This document shows, piece after piece, positions 6,024-7,885 of a stretch of 7,885 nt of DNA. Source of the DNA: Candidatus Rifleibacteriota bacterium (GTDB lineage: Bacteria > Muiribacteriota > Ozemobacteria > Ozemobacterales > Ozemobacteraceae); contig JAQUZA010000134.1 in the NCBI GenBank assembly GCA_028691595.1, positions 1 to 7,885 on the forward strand, in the 5' to 3' direction. The notes under the pieces are model-generated. The model had not been told where the DNA came from and made no database searches. It worked only from the letters and a program-made list of their open reading frames with translations. How positions within the stretch are numbered: the first letter of the stretch is position 1; each line of letters starts with the position of its first letter. The position numbers and the translations under genes are program-made.

Positions 6024-7184
6024 TCAGTATTCGGTGGCCTTCAGAGCTTCTTCCGCCGCCTGCAGCGTTTCTGAATCCGGTCTGATGACCCTTACCCGTT
6101 CCCAGCACTCCCGGGCCTTATCGATGCGCTGCATTTTAAAGTAGCCAACTCCAAGGTTAAACTGAGCCTCAGCATAATCGGGGTCCATTTCTACGGCCTT
6201 TTCCCAGGCCTCGATTGCCCCGGGCAGATCATTTTTCTTGTCATTGAGATTGCCCATGGTGAACCAGGCGAACTGATCTGCAACGCCGGAGTTGAGCAAC
6301 GGACTTAACAGCTGTTCGCTTTCGACAAGTCGGTTCTCGTAATAATATGCACGTGCCAGCAACAGTTTCTGAGGGGTCTCCAGTCGCCCTGTTCCGGCAA
6401 ATGGCTCTAACACAGCAATTGCCAGTGAATAAAACCCGAGTTTTACGGCGATTTTGCTGATCGCAAAAGCCTCACTCTGACTGCTGATGTTGCCCGGATT
6501 GATCTGTTGCAGATAAAAAGAGGCGTTTTCAGGGTTATAGCCAGCATCTTCAACGCCTGCCATCTGCATGAGCAACCTGGTATTGGTTGGTTCACGTTCG
6601 AAGGCCGGGCGCACGATTTTGCCGGCCTCAGAAAACCTGCCGGCATCTATAAGTGCCTGACCAAGTTGAATGGCTTCGTCGGTGTTCAGTGTTCCTTCTT
6701 CAGATTTTTGCAGCAGTTTGCCAAGGTTTGTGTCGCAGAGAATTTTAACCGCCGAATCTTCAAGGCTGAAAATAAGAGCTGGCGTAGCCTGTTGCTCACT
6801 TTCAACCTTAAAATACAGATCGATTCTGGATTGGGTTGAAGGAAAAACGTTAAACGCCGCTTTGGTTGCCTTGCCTTCTTTATCCTGCTGGGCCGGAAAA
6901 GTATTGAGCAGCTCGACCTTAAAATCTTTGAGCGGATCGATGTTAAAGGTTCTTACCCCGGTATTGACGAGGGTCAGATTGATATAAATCTCATCCTGCT
7001 TTGCCTGACCGCCAAGACCTGACTGGTAGGGCCTGCGGGTAAATTCGTTGACGGCCAGCATGAAACCGGAGGGGTGCAGAACATCTTCACCCATAAAAAA
7101 AACACCCCCGACAATTTCGCCGCTGGCAGCAAAAGCAGGTGCAACAGGCAACATCAACAGAAAAAATATTATCAACTGGCGCAT
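6024..7184 (-). CDS. Exported TPR-repeat protein with N-terminal beta-rich domain
   Basis: The 386-residue product starts with a clear signal peptide (MRQLIIFFLLMLPVAPAFA) and a probable signal-peptidase I site after residue 19; with no lipobox it should be periplasmic or secreted. Residues about 25-150 alternate short hydrophobic strands and resemble an Ig-like extracellular domain (YINLTLVNTGVRTF then DFKVELLN recalls DUF4352-type folds, a weak inference). From about 165 the protein is helical and repetitive. Two good tetratricopeptide repeats are seen at about 303-336 (FTMGNLNDKKNDLPGAIEAW) and 337-370 (AEAQFNLGVGYFKMQRIDKA), and degenerate ones at about 167-199 and 270-300. TPRs mediate protein-protein contacts, so an envelope assembly or scaffold role is plausible, but no specific function can be given. 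The ATG has no SD, and no other start lies nearby upstream. It is 102 nt from trpS with no terminator seen, so cotranscription is possible. Confidence 0.9.
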   Translation of the reverse strand: MRQLIIFFLLMLPVAPAFAASGEIVGGVFFMGEDVLHPSGFMLAVNEFTRRPYQSGLGGQAKQDEIYINLTLVNTGVRTFNIDPLKDFKVELLNTFPAQQDKEGKATKAAFNVFPSTQSRIDLYFKVESEQQATPALIFSLEDSAVKILCDTNLGKLLQKSEEGTLNTDEAIQLGQALIDAGRFSEAGKIVRPAFEREPTNTRLLMQMAGVEDAGYNPENASFYLQQINPGNISSQSEAFAISKIAVKLGFYSLAIAVLEPFAGTGRLETPQKLLLARAYYYENRLVESEQLLSPLLNSGVADQFAWFTMGNLNDKKNDLPGAIEAWEKAVEMDPDYAEAQFNLGVGYFKMQRIDKARECWERVRVIRPDSETLQAAEEALKATEY

Positions 7185-7194
7185 AGTGGCTGAT

Positions 7195-7223
7195 AGTTTA
7201 ACACATGGCCAGCACCATTTAAA
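7195..7223 (-). promoter_or_regulatory. Possible sigma-70-type promoter for the TPR gene
   Basis: On the minus strand, TTTAAA (7218-7223) and TAAACT (7195-7200) are separated by exactly 17 nt; each matches four of six positions of the -35 and -10 consensus. The -10 ends only 10 nt before the ATG at 7184, so transcription would begin at or within about 3 nt of the start codon. This fits the absence of an SD and would give a leaderless mRNA. The match is weak and could be chance in this A/T-rich gap. Confidence 0.3.
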
Positions 7224-7252
7224 ACAGTACTTTTGAAATTTTACCGTTGATT

Positions 7253-7885
7253 TCAGTTATAAAAAAGCAACAGGTAGTCAAAGGCATCAACAGTCCTGTC
7301 AACCGCCTTATAAAACAGTTTAGAATGCCCATATCTTTCAGAAAAGGCTTTTCTTAAAGGCTCAACAAGCTCCTGCTCGTATATTTTCGGTGGAATATCA
7401 CTGCCCGACCAGGTTAAAGCTGCAGATTCAGCCTCTGACGATAATCTGAGGAACATAGAAAAGTCTGATTTTTTTTCGAAGGAAAAATAGTAGTGACGCA
7501 GACTTGACCTGATATCCCGGCGGGCCTGTTCGAGGTCGGCATAACCATGAAACCAGGCATGAAAAATGCATTGCAATTCAGTTTCCTGCGATTCTTCATC
7601 TTCAAAAACAATGGGAAAGACTACCAGCGGATTCTTGTCTGCTACAAGCTCTTCAAGAGCTATGCAGGAAACCTCAACCCGGCCGGTTCTGCCCTTAACA
7701 AATGCGGCATGCTGATTCAGCACCTGTGCCATGATCTGGTCAGGCTGATAAACTATTTTGTTAGCAAATTTCTGGTTTGCCAGCCAGTAAGATATGATCT
7801 GGTAGACTGACGACCAGAAAACCTCGCGCTGTTTTTCGTCTTCTATTTCATAGGCGGCTTCACGCCAGTAGAAGAGGTAATCAAG
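7253..7885 (-). CDS. Unrecognised protein, 3' part only (runs off right edge)
   Basis: The frame is open from the stop at 7253-7255 to the window edge with no stop codon. At least 210 residues are visible and the true start lies beyond 7885. An internal Met at 7732 is not a convincing start, because 51 more well-formed codons precede it (for example DYLFYWREAAYEIEDEKQRE and VYQIISYWLANQKF). The protein is rich in aromatic residues and shows no signal peptide or membrane span in the visible part. It ends in a helical, charged region (about 130-210; ELVEPLRKAFSERYGHSKLF, VDRTVDAFDYLLLFYN). I do not recognise the family and see no catalytic motif. It ends 68 nt before the TPR gene start; no hairpin terminator is evident between them. 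Confidence 0.75.
   Translation of the reverse strand, partial: LDYLFYWREAAYEIEDEKQREVFWSSVYQIISYWLANQKFANKIVYQPDQIMAQVLNQHAAFVKGRTGRVEVSCIALEELVADKNPLVVFPIVFEDEESQETELQCIFHAWFHGYADLEQARRDIRSSLRHYYFSFEKKSDFSMFLRLSSEAESAALTWSGSDIPPKIYEQELVEPLRKAFSERYGHSKLFYKAVDRTVDAFDYLLLFYN

Noticed and set aside
5857..6108. Minus-strand open frame bridging the TPR gene and trpS
   Set aside because: It overlaps the C-terminus of the TPR protein and the start of trpS out of frame, with no domain and no SD, so it is not a gene filling the gap.

Overview
The window (about 47-48% G+C by eye) is a dense bacterial chromosomal segment in which every gene I can support is on the minus strand, so transcription runs from high to low coordinates. 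I see no mobile elements, phage genes, CRISPR, tRNA or rRNA. Strong Shine-Dalgarno (SD) sequences, short gaps and clear hairpin terminators fit an ordinary bacterium. The divergent TrpRS with a four-cysteine Fe-S-type motif and a possible S-layer-homology-like periplasmic protein suggest a deep-branching diderm lineage, but the sequence alone does not place it taxonomically.

Layout in transcription order. (1) 7885-7253: the 3' part of an unrecognised gene that runs off the right edge. (2) 7184-6024: an exported protein with an N-terminal beta-rich domain and C-terminal TPR repeats; it has no SD and a promoter-like -10 element very close to its ATG. (3) After a 102-nt gap comes a tightly packed run: trpS (5921-4938), scpA (4938-4075), scpB (4072-3284), an M16 zinc protease (3282-1963) and an M24 Xaa-Pro-type aminopeptidase (1942-863). 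Junctions inside this run overlap or are separated by at most 20 nt. It ends in a textbook rho-independent terminator at 800-845. (4) 727-62: a separately transcribed small exported protein with a weak SLH-like region, followed by a long perfect hairpin at 1-50.

Functionally, the central operon combines tRNA charging (TrpRS), chromosome condensation (the ScpA kleisin and ScpB winged-helix subunits of SMC condensin) and protein or peptide turnover (M16 and M24 peptidases). These are housekeeping jobs, and the shared transcript probably reflects growth-linked expression rather than one pathway. The two flanking exported proteins probably act in the cell envelope.

No convincing novel defence, mobile or biosynthetic system is visible. 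The points most worth following are the Fe-S motif in TrpRS, the acidic tails on both condensin subunits, the possible SLH-like envelope protein, the possible leaderless transcript of the TPR gene, and the unidentified edge gene.
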